Part shown: in pieces, positions 43,409 through 53,059 of the stretch | How positions within the stretch are numbered: the first letter of the stretch is position 1 | Layout of the letters: each line of letters opens with the position of its first letter | NCBI RefSeq assembly: GCF_000092245.1 | Contig: NC_014166.1 | Span: 62,001-126,000, forward strand | Length of the DNA stretch: 64,000 bases | Source of the DNA: Arcobacter nitrofigilis DSM 7299 | Lineage (GTDB): Bacteria; Campylobacterota; Campylobacteria; Campylobacterales; Arcobacteraceae | Reading direction: 5' to 3' | Made by a program: the position numbers and the translations under genes | The notes under the pieces: model-generated | Told to the model about the DNA's origin: nothing | Databases searched by the model: none | The model's input: only the letters and a program-made list of their open reading frames with translations

Positions 43409-43409
43409 A

Positions 43410-44102
43410 CTAGATATCTTTTCTTTTTAGTGTGAAGTATATTATTGCACTAATTCCTGCACTTGATAAAACCATAGTCATAATCATGATTTGATATCTA
43501 ACTGCAATCAAAGGATCAATACCAGAGAGTATTTGCCCTGTCATCATTCCAGGCAAGGAAACTAGTCCTACTGCAAGTAAAGAGTTTATTTGGGGTATTA
43601 AACAGGCTTTAAAGGCTACTTCTCTTGCTTTTTCAAAAGAAACATCTCTACTTATTTCTTTTTCATATCTTTCAATCGCCAAAGATAGAGCATTCATAGT
43701 ATTTGCAAATATCATGCCTGCTATTGGGATTACATATCTTGGTTCATAAAGAGTATGTAAGTCAAGTACAAAAGCTATGATTAAAATAAGATGTATTATT
43801 CCAGATATTCCTATTGATAAAAAAATTTTACTGTAGTGATTAAATGACCTATCTTGAGTATTTCTTAAGGCAATCCAAGTTGATACTGTAATCATAAAAG
43901 TTATAATCAATAAACCAACAAAATCATTTTTTTCTTTAAACAAATAAATTAAAAAATATCCTATTATTAAAAGTTGTATTACCATTCTAATAGTTGAAGT
44001 GATTATCTCATATTTTTCATTTGTCCATTTTTTATAAAAATACCACACTATTAAAAGGGGTAAAATAGAATAAACTAAATGAGTAAAAGGAATAATTTGC
44101 AT
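43410..44102 (-). CDS. FetB-like ABC transporter permease (UPF0014)
   Basis: A 230-residue inner-membrane protein with about seven hydrophobic helices and family blocks YEPRYVIPIAGMIFANTMNALSLAIERYEKE and GMMTGQILSGIDPLIAVRYQIMIM. In E. coli, FetB pairs with the ATPase FetA in iron export and oxidative-stress tolerance. No fetA partner is adjacent; gpsA lies one base upstream and overlaps functionally with nothing here. The missing ATPase gene may be elsewhere. Confidence 0.88.
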   Translation of the reverse strand: MQIIPFTHLVYSILPLLIVWYFYKKWTNEKYEIITSTIRMVIQLLIIGYFLIYLFKEKNDFVGLLIITFMITVSTWIALRNTQDRSFNHYSKIFLSIGISGIIHLILIIAFVLDLHTLYEPRYVIPIAGMIFANTMNALSLAIERYEKEISRDVSFEKAREVAFKACLIPQINSLLAVGLVSLPGMMTGQILSGIDPLIAVRYQIMIMTMVLSSAGISAIIYFTLKRKDI

Positions 44103-44103
44103 T

Positions 44104-44994
44104 TTAGCTTTTTAACAAATCTTTTAAACTATCTATTGGCTCTTTACCATTAAGTATTTTTTTTACTTCATTTGCTATTGGAGTATAGATATTGTGCTCT
44201 TTTGATAGTCCATATATAGCTTCGGCTGTTTTAACACCTTCTGCCACTTCTCCTAGTTCTTCTAAAATGTCTTCAAGTTTTTTATTAAGGGCAAGTCCAA
44301 GTCCTACTCTATAATTTCTACTCATAGTAGAACTAGCTGTTAAAAACAGATCCCCTGCTCCACTTAGTCCTAAAAAAGTAGATTTTTTTGCTCCAAACTC
44401 TTTACCAAATCTTGCCATTTCAACTAAACCCCTTGAAATCAAAGAGGCTCTTGCATTATTACCAAGTTTTAAACCATCACAAATACCACTTGCTATGGCT
44501 AAAACATTTTTATAGGCACCTGCTATTTCTGCACCAATAACATCTTTTGAGTGGTAAGTTTTTAAGTATTCTGGAAAAAACTTGCTAAATTCATCATATA
44601 GTTTTTTTGATTTTGAATTTATAACTATTGCTGCTGGTAGGGCTTTTATAACTTCTGCTGCAAAGGAAGGACCTGAGATAAAACCAATATTTTTGTTTGG
44701 TACAAACTTTTCATATATCTCATTAAGAAATTTTCCACTAGAAGCTTCAATTCCTTTTGATGCCACAAGTATTTTTTGCCCTTTATAAGTAAAGTTTTCT
44801 TTTAGCCATTTTTTTATCTCTTGGGCAGGAATAGCAATAATTAGGTATTCACACTCCATTGCAGTTTCTAAATCAACAAAGTTCTTAATATCTTTTTTTG
44901 TTCTTGAGCTTATATAAACTTCTTGTTTTAAACTAAGAGCAAAATGTAAGGCTTGTCCCCATTTCCCAGCTCCTATAACTGCAATTTTTCCCAT
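44104..44994 (-). CDS. gpsA: Glycerol-3-phosphate dehydrogenase [NAD(P)+]
   Basis: Reduces dihydroxyacetone phosphate to sn-glycerol-3-phosphate for phospholipid synthesis. The 296-residue protein has the Rossmann motif IGAGKWGQALHFAL, KGIEASSGKFLNEIY, SGPSFAAEV, and the catalytic lysine region IAGAYKNVLAIASGICDGLKLGNNARASLISRG, followed by GLSGAGDLFLT. Slightly shorter than E. coli GpsA (339) but typical for Campylobacterota. The fetB-like gene starts two bases downstream. Confidence 0.95.
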   Translation of the reverse strand: MGKIAVIGAGKWGQALHFALSLKQEVYISSRTKKDIKNFVDLETAMECEYLIIAIPAQEIKKWLKENFTYKGQKILVASKGIEASSGKFLNEIYEKFVPNKNIGFISGPSFAAEVIKALPAAIVINSKSKKLYDEFSKFFPEYLKTYHSKDVIGAEIAGAYKNVLAIASGICDGLKLGNNARASLISRGLVEMARFGKEFGAKKSTFLGLSGAGDLFLTASSTMSRNYRVGLGLALNKKLEDILEELGEVAEGVKTAEAIYGLSKEHNIYTPIANEVKKILNGKEPIDSLKDLLKS

Positions 44995-45145
44995 AAAATA
45001 CCTTTGATTAAAAAAATTATTAATACTATATTATCTAAATATTGCTTTTATATATTTTTGCTCTATTTTCTTGTATCTTAAAATCTAAAAATAATTTTAA
45101 GGAATATATAAAGTTGTATATGCAACTATTGTATAAGGAGTTTAA

Positions 45146-45580
45146 ATGAATGACATAAAAAAGGTATCTCTTCCTCATAAAGTTGCACAAACTGCATATA
45201 AAATAAATCAATCTTTATCAAAAGTTTTAATAGATTTTGATATTGCTCCAGAACAAAGAGTAATCCTTGAAGTTATTGATAAGAACAAAAAAGTTTCACA
45301 AAATGAATTAAGCCAATACTTAAAAAAAGACAAAACTACAGTATCTAGAACTTTAGATGTGATTGAAAGAAAAGGTTATATTGTAAGAAAATATACAAAT
45401 GAAGATAAAAGAATAAAGTTTATTACCTTGACTTCTTTTGGTAAAGAGGCTTTAGATAAAACAGAAAAAACAGTTAACTTATTTAGAGAAAAAACTTTAA
45501 ATAATTTTTCTAAAGAAGAGATAGATACCTTTTATCATTTTTTAGAAAAACTTACATTAAATATTGAAAGTGAAGAATAA
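45146..45580 (+). CDS. MarR-family transcriptional regulator
   Basis: A 144-residue winged-helix dimeric repressor type: a helical N-terminus, DNA-binding QNELSQYLKKDKTTVSRTLDVIERKGYIVRKYTNEDKR with the conserved Asp-x-Arg wing, and a C-terminal helix. The inducer is unknown. It has AAGGAG before the ATG and diverges from gpsA; no obvious target gene is adjacent, and a strong terminator follows. Confidence 0.92.
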   Translation: MNDIKKVSLPHKVAQTAYKINQSLSKVLIDFDIAPEQRVILEVIDKNKKVSQNELSQYLKKDKTTVSRTLDVIERKGYIVRKYTNEDKRIKFITLTSFGKEALDKTEKTVNLFREKTLNNFSKEEIDTFYHFLEKLTLNIESEE

Positions 45581-45624
45581 ATAACTAAATGCACTACAAA
45601 GTAGAGAATTCTCTACTTAGTTAT
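45581..45624. terminator. Strong palindromic terminator between marR-type gene and gatB
   Basis: A perfect 20-base palindrome AAGTAGAGAATTCTCTACTT (45599-45618) plus outer arms ATAACTAA (45581-45588) and TTAGTTAT (45617-45624) lie between convergent genes. The two pairings are partly exclusive, so alternative folds are possible. Confidence 0.65.
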
Positions 45625-47039
45625 GCTAATCTTTGTTTTAAAAGTTCACTTACTTTTTGAGGATTTGCAGTACCTTTACTAGCTTTCATAGTTTGACCTA
45701 CAAAGAAAGCAAACATCTTTTCTTTTCCTGCTTTATATTCTTCGACTTTATCTTGGTTATTAGCTAAAATTTCATCAATCATAGTAAGTAAAGCCCCATC
45801 ATCAGATACTTGTTTTAATCCTAGTTTTTCAATGACACTATCAACACTCGCGTCATTTTCCATTAGATAATCAAGTACTTCTTTAGCAGCTTTCCCAGAG
45901 ATAGTATTATCTTCAATTTTTTTAACTATTGTTGCTAGTTTTTTAGCATCAACTGGTGATGTTGCTAGTGAATCTGTTAATCTTCCTTGTAGTTCAACTG
46001 TTAACCAAGTAACTGCATTTTTACCACTGATTCCCTCTGCTAACATCTCTTCAAAGAAATTAGCCATTTCAAGTTGACTTGTAATAACACTTGCATCATA
46101 ATCTTTAATTCCATAATCTTTTACAAATCTAGCTTTTTTCTCATCTGGAAGTTCTGGGATTTGTGAATATTTTTCTAACATTTCATCTGTAATTATTACA
46201 GGTCTTAAATCTGGGTCTGGAAAATATCTATAATCAGCAGCATCTTCTTTCCCTCTCATAGATCTAGTCTCACCTTTTTCTGGGTCAAATAGTCTTGTTT
46301 CTTGTACTATCTCAGTTGAGTGAATACCATCTTCCCAAGCTTCGATATGTCTATTTACTTCATAAGCAATTGCTTTTTCAATAAATTTAAATGAGTTCAT
46401 ATTTTTGATTTCACATCTTGTGTAAAGATTTGTATCACCTTTTGGTCTAATAGAAACATTAACATCACATCTGAAGCTTCCTTCTTGCATATTAGCATCA
46501 CTAATTCCAAGGTATCTTACTATTGAGTGAAGTTTTTTAAGATATAAAATTGCCTCTTCAGCTGTTCTCATATCTGGTTCTGAAACTATTTCAAGTAAAG
46601 GTGTTCCAGCTCTATTTAAATCCACATGTGAAACTGCTCCTGCATGGATATTTTTACCTGCATCATTTTCTAAGTGAGCTCGTGTTACTCCAATAGTTTT
46701 TTGGCTTCCATCAGGAAAATCAATAACTAATTCTCCAAGTCCTACAACAGGAACTTCAAATTGAGATATTTGGTAACCAGATGGTAGGTCAGGATAGAAA
46801 TAGTTTTTTCTATTGAAAATAGATTTTTGATTAATTTTTGATTTTAATGCAGTTCCTAACATAATTGCTTTATGAACAGCCTCTTTATTTAATACAGGAA
46901 GAGCTCCAGGAAGACCTAAACAAGTAGGACATACATTTGTATTTGGATCCTCTCCAAAACTAGTTGCACACGAACAAAAAAGTTTACTATTTGTGTTCAG
47001 TTGTACATGTACCTCAAGACCTATTATTACTTCAAACAT
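45621..47039 (-). CDS. gatB: Aspartyl/glutamyl-tRNA amidotransferase subunit B
   Basis: GatB, with GatA and GatC, amidates Glu-tRNA(Gln) and Asp-tRNA(Asn). The 472-residue protein opens [21 protein letters not shown], has [15 protein letters not shown], the kinase-domain signature [26 protein letters not shown], and the C-terminal YqeY-like helical domain ending [23 protein letters not shown]. gatA and gatC are not in the window. The SurA-like gene lies 9 bases upstream in the same direction, suggesting one operon. Confidence 0.97.
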   Translation of the reverse strand: MFEVIIGLEVHVQLNTNSKLFCSCATSFGEDPNTNVCPTCLGLPGALPVLNKEAVHKAIMLGTALKSKINQKSIFNRKNYFYPDLPSGYQISQFEVPVVGLGELVIDFPDGSQKTIGVTRAHLENDAGKNIHAGAVSHVDLNRAGTPLLEIVSEPDMRTAEEAILYLKKLHSIVRYLGISDANMQEGSFRCDVNVSIRPKGDTNLYTRCEIKNMNSFKFIEKAIAYEVNRHIEAWEDGIHSTEIVQETRLFDPEKGETRSMRGKEDAADYRYFPDPDLRPVIITDEMLEKYSQIPELPDEKKARFVKDYGIKDYDASVITSQLEMANFFEEMLAEGISGKNAVTWLTVELQGRLTDSLATSPVDAKKLATIVKKIEDNTISGKAAKEVLDYLMENDASVDSVIEKLGLKQVSDDGALLTMIDEILANNQDKVEEYKAGKEKMFAFFVGQTMKASKGTANPQKVSELLKQRLA

Positions 47040-47048
47040 CTATTTCCT

Positions 47049-47900
47049 TTATCTTATCACTTTTATATCAGCTGTTAATTTTAATTTTTCAAAATACTCT
47101 TTTAAGAATTTTTGTTCTCTTTCACCCATTAATGCATTAAAGATTTTTTCTTTTACTTCATCAAATTTTAAAGTAGTAACTCCACTTTTACTTTTTACAA
47201 AAAACATTACAAAAGTTCTATCTGCTGTAAAAATTGGTGTAAAACTACCATCTTTTGTATCATTTAAAAGGAATTTTAATTGTGGATTTAACTTATCTTG
47301 CTCTAAAGTAAAGTCTTTTTTTACAACATCATTTAAAAGTGCCATTGGATTTTGAGACATTATTATTAAAGATCTTTTATTTTTACTAGCATATTGTGTT
47401 ACATTTATTTTTGATGCCGTTGTAAACATTGATTTGTTATTGTCATAATAAATTTTTAAATCTTCTTCTGTAGCAACGGGAATATTTCCACGTATTAGTT
47501 TTGCTGCAAGTTTTTTCTTCATCAGCTCTTTTTTTGTTTGAGCTTCAAACTCATCAAAGTTTTTATTTTTTTGTCTTAGGATTGATTTAAATGTATATAA
47601 ATCCATACCATTAGAAGCAGCTAGTTTTTCCAAATAATCATTAACTTCAAAAATATCAACTGTTATATTTTGTTTTTCAAGTTCTTGTTTATACAAAATT
47701 TGGTCAATTAGTTCACTCACAGCATCTGCTTTTTTCAAATGTGTTTCTGCCATTTTTTGATTTATATCACTTGTAGTTATTGGTTCATCATTTACTGTTA
47801 AGGCCAAAGCATCTATCATTTGTGCATTTGAAAATGTAAATGTTGCCATCAAAGTAAAAAGAACTCTTTTAGCAAAAAGTTTAATTTGCTTATCTTTCAT
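47049..47900 (-). CDS. SurA-like periplasmic chaperone / peptidylprolyl isomerase
   Basis: A 283-residue secreted protein. The signal peptide (about 8-26, ending FSNAQ) is followed by the SurA_N chaperone region (ALTVNDEPITTSDINQKMAETH through EDLKIYYDNNKSMF). A poorly conserved parvulin-like region near 160-250 includes TFVMFFVKSKSG, and a C-terminal helix ends the protein. It helps outer-membrane proteins fold. A standard parvulin signature is weak, so isomerase activity is uncertain, as for many Campylobacterota homologues. Followed by gatB. Confidence 0.85.
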   Translation of the reverse strand: MKDKQIKLFAKRVLFTLMATFTFSNAQMIDALALTVNDEPITTSDINQKMAETHLKKADAVSELIDQILYKQELEKQNITVDIFEVNDYLEKLAASNGMDLYTFKSILRQKNKNFDEFEAQTKKELMKKKLAAKLIRGNIPVATEEDLKIYYDNNKSMFTTASKINVTQYASKNKRSLIIMSQNPMALLNDVVKKDFTLEQDKLNPQLKFLLNDTKDGSFTPIFTADRTFVMFFVKSKSGVTTLKFDEVKEKIFNALMGEREQKFLKEYFEKLKLTADIKVIR

Positions 47901-47975
47901 CGTTTAATCCTTTTTTATAAAGCAAATATTCTACCACAAAGTTGGTAAAATATTTGTTTGATGAAAGTTGTGTTT

Positions 47976-50807
47976 TTAAACTTTAGTAGAACTACATCTA
48001 TTTACCAAATATAAAATTGAGTTATAGTCAAGTCCTGAGTGCTCACTTAATCCTATTTCACAAGTTTTTGATGTAGAAAATGCAAGTTTTGCTTTTGATG
48101 TTTGCTCTTTTAGTTTATTAAGGGCTGAATCATTTAGTTCAGGGAAATTAAATCCTCTATCCCCTGCAAATCCACAACATTTTACATCTGTTGGAACTAT
48201 TACTTCATTGGCACATAGTTTTGCAAGATTAATAAATTTTTCATGTATACCCATTTTTCTTGAACTACAAGTTGAGTGTATTGTTATTGGTTCATCTATT
48301 TTGGTAAGCTCTAATTCATTTACTACATAGTCTAAACAAAATTCAATAGGTTCATAAATTTTAATATCGCTAATAAAACTCTCATGCATCTTTTTAGTAC
48401 AAGGACTTGTATCACATAGAATTGGATATTCTCCATTAGCACTTGCATCTATTAATGCTTGTTCTAGTTGTATTGATTTATGTTCAGCTTGTTTTTTAAA
48501 TCCTTTTGATGAAAAAGGCATTCCACAACATAACTCTTCAAGCTCTTTTGGTAATATAATTTCAAAACCTGCTTTTTGAAGAACTTCAACTGTTGTATCA
48601 TATAGGTTTTTCTCTTCTTGAGAAAAACTACTTTGTCCCATAGTTCTACTTAAGCAAGAAGGGAAATAAACTACTTTTTTATCACTTGCTTTATTTACAA
48701 ATTTTTTATTTATACTTAAGCCACTAGGTAAAGTAGGACTCCATTTTGGTGTTCCTAATAGTTTTCTAAAGCTACTTGTCATTCCACTCATTAAAGAAGT
48801 TCCTACTATATTGTGAACAAGGTTTGCACCTTTTAGCCCTACTCTCATACCACTTAGTGTTGTAGAAAAGTTATTTGCAATAAATGTAGCAATTTTATCT
48901 TGTGTTGGAGTTATTCTTTCATGTCTTAAATACTTCGTAAGAGCTCCTGTATCAATTCCTACTGGACAGGCAGTTGAACATAAACTACATGTTGCACAAG
49001 TCTCTATTCCATCATATACGTACGCTTCTTTTAACTCATCTGCTTCTTTTTGTTCACCAATTGATTCTAATCTACTTATTTCTCTATTTGCTACAATTCT
49101 ATGTCTTGGAGTAAAGGTAATAGCATTTGATGGACACATAGGCTCACAAAATCCACACTCAATACATGTATCAACTAAATCATTTGTTTGTGGCAATGGT
49201 TTTAAGTTTTTTAAATGGGCTTGTTTATCATGATTTATAATTACACCTGGATTTAAAATACCACTTGGGTCAAAGATATTTTTAATACTTTCCATCATAT
49301 TAAAAGCAGCTTTTCCCCATTCTAACTCTATAAATGCAGCCATATTTCTACCAGTTCCATGCTCTGCTTTTAAGCTTCCTTGGTATTTTAAGGCAACTGA
49401 ATTAGTAACATCATTCATAAATTCATCGTATCTTTTAATCTCTTTTTCATCATTAAAATCTTGAGTAAATACAAAGTGAAAGTTTCCATCTAAAGCATGT
49501 CCAAAAATAAGTGCTTCATGGTAACCATGTTTTTCAAATAAGCTTTGAAGTTCTAATGTTGCTTCTGATAAAGACTCTATTGGATAAGCAACATCTTCAA
49601 TAATAACTGTTGTTCCTATTTTTCGTACAGCTCCCACAGCAGGGAAAAGACCTTTTCTTATTTTCCAAAATAGTGTATATTCTTCTACTTTTGAAGTAAA
49701 TTCTATCTCTCTTACAGTTGTAAATTCACTTAAAAGAGTCTCTATCTCTTTTGTTTGTTTTGTCAAGAGTGTTTTTTTACTAGCTCTTGTTTCAACTAAT
49801 AAAGCTGTTACTTCATTATTAAACTCTTTTAAATACTCCGGCATTCCTTCTTTATCTTGTACAGATTTTAAGGCCTTATTATCCATAAGTTCAACAGCAT
49901 CTACAACTATTTTTTTATCATCTTTTGCTAATTTTATTTTTGCTACAGCATCACAGGCATCTTTTATATTTTCAAAAAATATTAAAGCACTTGCTTTATT
50001 TGGATAATCTTCAACTGTGTTATACGTTACTTCTTCAATAAAGGCTAAAGTCCCTTCACTTCCAATTATTAGGTGTGATAAAATATCAAATTCGTCTTCA
50101 TAATCAATAAGAGCATTTAAAGAGTACCCACATGTATTTTTAATCTTATATTTTTTTTCAATAAGTTTACTTAACTCTTTATTATCTTTAGTGATTTTTG
50201 CTAACTCTTTTAAATCATTTAAAAGTTTTCCATGCTCTTTTTTAAACTCTTTTTTTGATTTTTCACTAGCTGTATCTAGTCTTGTTCCATCTGCCATAAT
50301 AAGTTTTATTGATTTTAGTGTTTTATATGAGTTTTGAGCAGTTCCACAACACATACCTGAAGCATTATTTGCTGCAATTCCACCTATCATAGCTGCATTT
50401 ATACTTGCTGGATCTGGTCCTATTTTTTTATTAAACTCTTTTAATATATTATTTGCTTGTTCACCTGTAATTGCTGGTTCTAAGCTTATATAACTTTTAT
50501 CTTCTGCCAGTTTAAAATTAGTAAATTTTCTTGATGTAATTATCAAAATCGAATCACTAATTGCTTGTCCTGATAAAGATGTTCCCCCTGCTCTAAAAGT
50601 GATTGGTAACTCTCTTTTATATGCTTCTTTTATGATAACTTGTACTTCATTTGAATTATCTGCTTTTATTACGATTTTTGGAAGTAATCTATAAAATGAT
50701 GCATCAGTTCCATAAACTAAAGTATGTAGTTTATCTGTAAAAATTCTATTATGTTCAATATCTTTAGAAATGCTTTCTAAAAAGTCCTTGTATTTCCCTT
50801 CTAACAT
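47976..50807 (-). CDS. D-lactate dehydrogenase-like FAD/Fe-S oxidoreductase
   Basis: A 943-residue fused flavo-iron-sulfur protein that oxidises a 2-hydroxyacid, probably D-lactate, and passes electrons to the quinone pool. An FAD-binding_4 domain (about 35-215, ITFRAGGTSLSGQAIS) is followed by an FAD-oxidase C-terminal domain (250-520, GHALDGNFHFVFTQD). Two 4Fe-4S motifs come next, CIECGFCEPMCPSN near 546 and CATCSLCSTACPVG near 607, and two CCG domains end it (CCGMPFSSKG and KCCGFAGDRG). This GlcD-GlpC-like fusion matches the Dld-II type of lactate users. It follows the TRAP transporter genes in the same direction, linking lactate import to oxidation. Confidence 0.9.
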   Translation of the reverse strand: MLEGKYKDFLESISKDIEHNRIFTDKLHTLVYGTDASFYRLLPKIVIKADNSNEVQVIIKEAYKRELPITFRAGGTSLSGQAISDSILIITSRKFTNFKLAEDKSYISLEPAITGEQANNILKEFNKKIGPDPASINAAMIGGIAANNASGMCCGTAQNSYKTLKSIKLIMADGTRLDTASEKSKKEFKKEHGKLLNDLKELAKITKDNKELSKLIEKKYKIKNTCGYSLNALIDYEDEFDILSHLIIGSEGTLAFIEEVTYNTVEDYPNKASALIFFENIKDACDAVAKIKLAKDDKKIVVDAVELMDNKALKSVQDKEGMPEYLKEFNNEVTALLVETRASKKTLLTKQTKEIETLLSEFTTVREIEFTSKVEEYTLFWKIRKGLFPAVGAVRKIGTTVIIEDVAYPIESLSEATLELQSLFEKHGYHEALIFGHALDGNFHFVFTQDFNDEKEIKRYDEFMNDVTNSVALKYQGSLKAEHGTGRNMAAFIELEWGKAAFNMMESIKNIFDPSGILNPGVIINHDKQAHLKNLKPLPQTNDLVDTCIECGFCEPMCPSNAITFTPRHRIVANREISRLESIGEQKEADELKEAYVYDGIETCATCSLCSTACPVGIDTGALTKYLRHERITPTQDKIATFIANNFSTTLSGMRVGLKGANLVHNIVGTSLMSGMTSSFRKLLGTPKWSPTLPSGLSINKKFVNKASDKKVVYFPSCLSRTMGQSSFSQEEKNLYDTTVEVLQKAGFEIILPKELEELCCGMPFSSKGFKKQAEHKSIQLEQALIDASANGEYPILCDTSPCTKKMHESFISDIKIYEPIEFCLDYVVNELELTKIDEPITIHSTCSSRKMGIHEKFINLAKLCANEVIVPTDVKCCGFAGDRGFNFPELNDSALNKLKEQTSKAKLAFSTSKTCEIGLSEHSGLDYNSILYLVNRCSSTKV

Positions 50808-50915
50808 TCGAAATCCTTTTTAATTTTTTATAACTTTACTAAATCAAAAAGAGTTATCTACTCTAGTCTAGGTACTGTATATATTCTTTGTTGGGGGTCA
50901 TTAATAAATGAGTGC

Positions 50916-50974
50916 ATTATGTCACTATGTTTTAAAATTATATTTAATAACAGTTCTAAAAATTGTGACATAAT
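50916..50974. promoter_or_regulatory. Perfect 10-base inverted repeat between dctM and dld-like gene
   Basis: ATTATGTCAC (50916-50925) and GTGACATAAT (50965-50974) are exact inverse complements separated by 39 bases, in the 176-base gap before the lactate dehydrogenase-like gene. It could be a pair of regulator half-sites or a looped operator; as a terminator the loop is long and no T-run follows. Confidence 0.45.
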
Positions 50975-50983
50975 ACCTCTTTG

Positions 50984-52345
50984 TTAGTTTGTAATACTCA
51001 TTCCAAATATTTGTGGATAGAATGCAACTAGTGCTAATACAATAATTTGTATTAAAATAAACGGTAAAACACCTTTGTAAATATCTATTGTCCTCACTCC
51101 ATCTGGGGCACAGCCTTTTAAATAAAAGAGTGCAAACCCAAACGGTGGGGTTAAGAAAGATGTTTGTAAATTCATAGCTATTAAAATAGCAAACCATACT
51201 GGGTCAATTCCTAATGTTTGTGAAACAGGAATTAATATTGGCACTATTATATATGAAATTTCTATAAAATCAATAAAGAAACCTAAAAATAATATAGCTA
51301 ACATTGTAAATATTATAAATGACCATTTCCCATCACCACCTGGCAAGTTCAACATAAAGTCATGAACAATATCTTCTCCACCTGTATATGAAAATACCAT
51401 AGAAAAGGCTGTTGCACCAATTAAAATAGCAAATACCATTGATGTGATTTTAACAGATTCTAAAGCAGCTTCTTTTACCATAGCAGTTGTAAAAGTTCTA
51501 TACATCAAAGATAAGAAAATCGCCCCTAAACATCCAACTGCAGCAGATTCTGTTGGCGTTGCAACACCTTCAAAAATAGAACCTAAAACTAAAACAATAA
51601 GAGTAAGTGAAGGAATAATTGCAATAAGTGCTTGAACTATTTGTTGTTTTTTTGTTCCCATATCTGCATGTTTTGGAATAGCGGGTGCCATATCTTTTTT
51701 AAAATATGAAACAATTAATATAAAAAGAATATAAGCAACAACAAGTGCAAGTCCTGGCCAAACAGCAGATGAAAACAGATCACCAACAGGAACTTGGAAT
51801 ACATCACCCAATATAATTAATACTAAAGAAGGAGGAATAATCTGCCCTAGTGTTCCAGAGGCACAGATTGTTCCAGCAGCGAGTGGGACGTTATATTTGT
51901 ATTTCATCATAACAGGAAGTGAAATAACCCCCATAGCTACAACAGATGCTCCCACAACTCCAGTAGAAGCAGCAAGTAGTGTTCCTACAAGTACAGTTGA
52001 AATTGCAACTCCACCTCTAACTTCTCCAAATAAGAATCCCATAGATTCAAGTAATTTTTCAGCAAGACCAGTTTTTTGTAAAACTATACCCATAAAAATA
52101 AACATAGGAATAGCCATCAAAATAGTATTTTGTTGAATTGCATAAATCCTAAAAGGCATATAATCAAACATCAAAACACCCTCATGAAGACCTTCAATCA
52201 AGCTATGTAAACTACCATCAAAACCAATTTCTACAATTCCAGCGATTAATCCAAAAAATACAGAAACAGCACCAAAAGTAAAGGCAACTGGAAAGCCAAT
52301 TAACAGCATAAATAATGCTGTAAAAAACATTACTACACCAATCAT
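50984..52345 (-). CDS. dctM: TRAP transporter large permease (DctM)
   Basis: A 453-residue membrane protein with about 12-13 helices, the large permease of a tripartite ATP-independent periplasmic transporter. Typical blocks are LLIGFPVAFTFGAVSVFFG near the start, MAIPMFIFMGIVLQKTGLAEKLLE, STVLVGTLLAASTGVVGASVVAMG and CASGTLGQIIPPSLVLIILGD. The C-terminus has LQTSFLTPPFGFALFYLKG. It starts 4 bases inside dctQ (ATGA overlap). Together with DctP and DctQ it most likely imports lactate, judged from flanking lactate genes. Confidence 0.95.
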   Translation of the reverse strand: MIGVVMFFTALFMLLIGFPVAFTFGAVSVFFGLIAGIVEIGFDGSLHSLIEGLHEGVLMFDYMPFRIYAIQQNTILMAIPMFIFMGIVLQKTGLAEKLLESMGFLFGEVRGGVAISTVLVGTLLAASTGVVGASVVAMGVISLPVMMKYKYNVPLAAGTICASGTLGQIIPPSLVLIILGDVFQVPVGDLFSSAVWPGLALVVAYILFILIVSYFKKDMAPAIPKHADMGTKKQQIVQALIAIIPSLTLIVLVLGSIFEGVATPTESAAVGCLGAIFLSLMYRTFTTAMVKEAALESVKITSMVFAILIGATAFSMVFSYTGGEDIVHDFMLNLPGGDGKWSFIIFTMLAILFLGFFIDFIEISYIIVPILIPVSQTLGIDPVWFAILIAMNLQTSFLTPPFGFALFYLKGCAPDGVRTIDIYKGVLPFILIQIIVLALVAFYPQIFGMSITN

Positions 52346-52950
52346 TTAGAATCCCCTCTTTCATCAATATCAATAGTATGAAATTTATGTTGTTCTAAAT
52401 CACATTTTAGATTTGATATTTCACCTTTTAAGTTATAATCATCTGATGGGTGAAGTCCTTTGTAGATATTTAAATTTTTAATAAAATAACCAATTGATGT
52501 TATTATTAAAAGTAAAAATGATAAAGGAATTAAAGATTTTACAATCCATCTATAAGGTAATCCTCCCGGATCGCCACTTTGTTCCATTGATAAGTATGCT
52601 TCGTGAGCATTATTAATTGAACTTAATCCTACAAGTATTGCTATTGGTAATATAAAAGTAATAACACCAACCATATTAATCATAGCTTTTTTTCTATCAG
52701 TTAATCTATCATAAATTAAGTCTACTCTTACATGTCCATCTTCTTTTAAAGTATATGACATTCCTAAAAGTATAACTACAGAGAAGAGATGCCACTCCAT
52801 CTCTTGCATTGCTATACTTCCATCTCTAAAAAAGTATCTCATGATTACATCATAAAAGACATTTAAAATCATAAGTACTATAGTAAAAGAAGTTATAGTT
52901 CCAATAAAATCAGCAAATTTATCGAAACCTTTTTCTAATTTTAACAGCAT
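52342..52950 (-). CDS. dctQ: TRAP transporter small permease (DctQ)
   Basis: A 202-residue inner-membrane protein with four hydrophobic helices (about 18-38, 50-65, 90-112, 132-155) and the DctQ block FYDVIMRYFFRDGSIAMQEMEWHLF. The C-terminal 40 residues are soluble and charged, somewhat longer than usual. It is coupled to dctM by a 4-base overlap. The gap to dctP upstream holds a strong hairpin that may limit expression of the permeases relative to the binding protein. Confidence 0.93.
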   Translation of the reverse strand: MLLKLEKGFDKFADFIGTITSFTIVLMILNVFYDVIMRYFFRDGSIAMQEMEWHLFSVVILLGMSYTLKEDGHVRVDLIYDRLTDRKKAMINMVGVITFILPIAILVGLSSINNAHEAYLSMEQSGDPGGLPYRWIVKSLIPLSFLLLIITSIGYFIKNLNIYKGLHPSDDYNLKGEISNLKCDLEQHKFHTIDIDERGDSK

Positions 52951-53024
52951 AAAAAATTCCTTTGGGTTTTCAAATAAGTCAGATAAACATACTTTATTAA
53001 GTATATTTATCTAATATATAAAAG

Positions 53025-53052
53025 GTTTAATCCCTTTAAAAAGGGATTAAAC
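53025..53052 (-). terminator. Attenuating hairpin between dctP and dctQ
   Basis: GTTTAATCCCTTT (53025-53037) and AAAGGGATTAAAC (53040-53052) form a 13-base perfect stem. On the minus strand it is followed by CTTTTATAT and lies 7 bases after the dctP stop, before dctQ. Partial termination or 3'-end protection would make more binding protein than permease. Confidence 0.7.
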
Positions 53053-53059
53053 AAACTTC

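Noticed and set aside
50925-51197. Minus-strand open frame of 90 codons overlapping the end of dctM
   Set aside because: Different frame from the clear DctM product, Cys/Tyr/Phe-rich with no known domain, and no ribosome binding site.
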